Below are positions 62,699-64,000 of a stretch of DNA of 64,000 nt, in pieces (position 1 is the stretch's first letter; each line of letters begins with the position of its first letter). The notes under the pieces were generated by a model, which saw nothing but the letters and a program-made list of their open reading frames with translations, searched no databases and had not been told where the DNA came from. Location of the stretch: the NCBI RefSeq assembly GCF_009861505.1, contig NZ_WTFT01000008.1, forward strand, positions 55,552-119,551. The letters run 5' to 3'. Origin of the DNA: Pseudomonas izuensis (lineage in GTDB: Bacteria > Pseudomonadota > Gammaproteobacteria > Pseudomonadales > Pseudomonadaceae). Position numbers and translations under genes: made by a program.

Positions 62699-64000
62699 AT
62701 GCGTATCCACGTCAGCTTCATCGACCGCGTCGGTATTACCCAGGAAGTCCTGGCCTTGCTCGGTGGGCGCAATCTCAATCTGGATGCGGTGGAAATGATT
62801 CCGCCCAACGTCTATATCGATGCGCCGACCCTCAGTCCGGACGTCCTCGAAGAGCTGCGCGATGCGTTGCTCAGCGTGCGCGGCGTGCAGGCGATGACAG
62901 TAGTCGACATCCTGCCCGGCCAGCGTCGGCACCTGCAGCTCGATGCACTATTGGCGGCCATGACCGATCCGGTGCTGGCTTTAGACAGTGCCGGCAAGGT
63001 GCTGCTGGGCAATCCCGCGCTGATTGCCCTGTATGGCCGCGAACCGGCCGGTGAAAGCGTTGCCGACCTGTTCGGCGACCCGGCGCTGCTCGACACCCTG
63101 CTAGAACACGGCTTTCGCCTGCCTCTGCGGGAAATCACGGTGAACGGCCAGACGTTGTTGCTGGACGCCACACCGATCACTGACGCCGGCGCCCTGCTGA
63201 CCCTGTATCAACCGAACCGCATCGGCGAACAGCTGTCGGCGCTGCACCACGACCACGCCGAAGGTTTCGATGCGCTGCTGGGCGAATCGCCGGTGATCCG
63301 CACGCTCAAGGTCCGCGCGCAACGGGTGGCGGCCCTTGATGCGCCGCTGTTGATCCAGGGTGAAACCGGCACCGGCAAAGAACTGGTGGCCCGGGCCTGC
63401 CACGCCATCAGTGCGCGGCACAGTTCACCGTTTCTGGCCTTGAACTGTGCGGCGCTGCCGGAGAATCTCGCCGAAAGCGAATTGTTCGGCTACGCCCCCG
63501 GTGCCTTCACCGGCGCACAACGGGGTGGCAAGCCGGGGCTGATGGAGCTGGCGAACCAGGGCACGGTGTTCCTCGATGAGATTGGCGAGATGTCGCCGTA
63601 CTTGCAGGCCAAGTTGCTGCGCTTCCTCAACGACGGCAGTTTCCGCCGGGTCGGTGGCGATCGCGAAGTGAAGGTCAACGTACGCATTCTCAGCGCGACC
63701 CACCGCAACCTGGAAAAAATGGTCAGCGAAGGCCAGTTCCGCGAAGACCTGTTTTACCGACTCAATGTCCTTAATGTCGAAGTCCCGCCGCTGCGTGAAC
63801 GCGGCCAGGACATTCTGCTGCTGGCCCGCTACTTCATGCAGCAAGCCTGCGCGCAGATCCAGCGCCCGGTGTGTCGCCTGGCGCCGGGCACTTATCCGGC
63901 CCTGCTGGGTAATCGCTGGCCGGGTAACGTGCGTCAGCTGCAAAACGTGATTTTCCGCGCCGCGGCCATTTGCGAAAGCAGCCTGGTGGACATCGGCGAC
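62699..64000 (+). CDS. TyrR-like sigma-54 activator, GcsR-like (5' part, runs off window)
   Basis: 434 codons are visible and the gene continues past the right edge. It has an N-terminal ACT domain (MRIHVSFIDRVGITQEVLAL), a PAS domain (about 80-190), and an AAA+ central domain with Walker A GETGTGKE and the sigma-54-contacting ELFGYAPGAFTGAQ (GAFTGA). The DNA-binding end is outside the window. It looks like the second TyrR paralogue of Pseudomonas (GcsR, activator of glycine cleavage genes) more than PhhR; this rests on memory of the N-terminus. Confidence 0.88.
   Translation, partial: MRIHVSFIDRVGITQEVLALLGGRNLNLDAVEMIPPNVYIDAPTLSPDVLEELRDALLSVRGVQAMTVVDILPGQRRHLQLDALLAAMTDPVLALDSAGKVLLGNPALIALYGREPAGESVADLFGDPALLDTLLEHGFRLPLREITVNGQTLLLDATPITDAGALLTLYQPNRIGEQLSALHHDHAEGFDALLGESPVIRTLKVRAQRVAALDAPLLIQGETGTGKELVARACHAISARHSSPFLALNCAALPENLAESELFGYAPGAFTGAQRGGKPGLMELANQGTVFLDEIGEMSPYLQAKLLRFLNDGSFRRVGGDREVKVNVRILSATHRNLEKMVSEGQFREDLFYRLNVLNVEVPPLRERGQDILLLARYFMQQACAQIQRPVCRLAPGTYPALLGNRWPGNVRQLQNVIFRAAAICESSLVDIGD

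Noticed and set aside
1..64000. CRISPR array
   Set aside because: The many repeats are inverted REP pairs without regular spacers, and no cas gene is present.

Overview
The window is a piece of a Pseudomonas chromosome, most likely of the P. fluorescens group. The evidence is the GC-rich coding DNA, about twenty REP-type inverted repeats of the Pseudomonas kind, the Pseudomonas-type Entner-Doudoroff gene set (zwf-pgl-eda, hexR, edd-glk-gltR-gtrS, gap) and the fadD2/fadD1 - hydrolase - phaJ1 neighbourhood. All identifications were made by reading the sequence; no database search was run.

Layout. 1-1138: a GNAT acetyltransferase and a GyrI-like effector-binding protein. 1139-13473: a 12.3-kb integrated element bounded by a perfect 16-bp direct repeat. 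It carries a tyrosine integrase, an AlpA-like regulator, a primase/helicase-type replication protein followed by iteron-like repeats, and a tightly packed run of about twelve small genes. One gene in this run resembles phage scaffolding proteins, one a virion decoration protein and the last a small terminase. At the right end, on the opposite strand, is an AT-rich pair: a PD-(D/E)XK nuclease and a HEPN (AbiU2-like) protein. No portal, major capsid, large terminase, tail or conjugation gene was seen. The best reading is a phage satellite (PICI-like) with a defence cargo, and this is the strongest candidate for a new system in the window.

13492-37973 is ordinary accessory and core chromosome: lysE and alaC; gluconate uptake and phosphorylation (gntT, gntK, gntR, with three matching operator-like sites); GST; a BdlA-like chemoreceptor; a betaine-binding protein overlapped by an ECF sigma factor; a PhnD-like protein; a fatty acid desaturase; def and yihY; csbD; fadD1 and fadD2 with a divergent hydrolase and phaJ1; and several small conserved proteins.

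38288-57692 is a nearly continuous glucose-catabolism region. OprB admits sugar through the outer membrane, GtsABCD imports glucose, Glk phosphorylates it, a mutarotase interconverts hexose-6-phosphate anomers, Zwf-Pgl-Edd-Eda run the Entner-Doudoroff pathway and Gap handles the triose. HexR and GltR/GtrS regulate the region, and an AGE-family sugar epimerase and methylglyoxal synthase accompany it. HexR-type boxes lie in the zwf/hexR and edd/gap intergenic regions. A 28-bp bipartite element at identical spacing lies upstream of both gtsA and the epimerase gene. AAnAAnAA (Hfq/Crc-type) motifs lie in the leaders of seven sugar genes.

57929-64000: a double-membrane-span chemoreceptor, a CoA-transferase family III protein, an AlkA-like DNA glycosylase and the 5' part of a TyrR-like sigma-54 activator (GcsR-like) that runs off the right edge.
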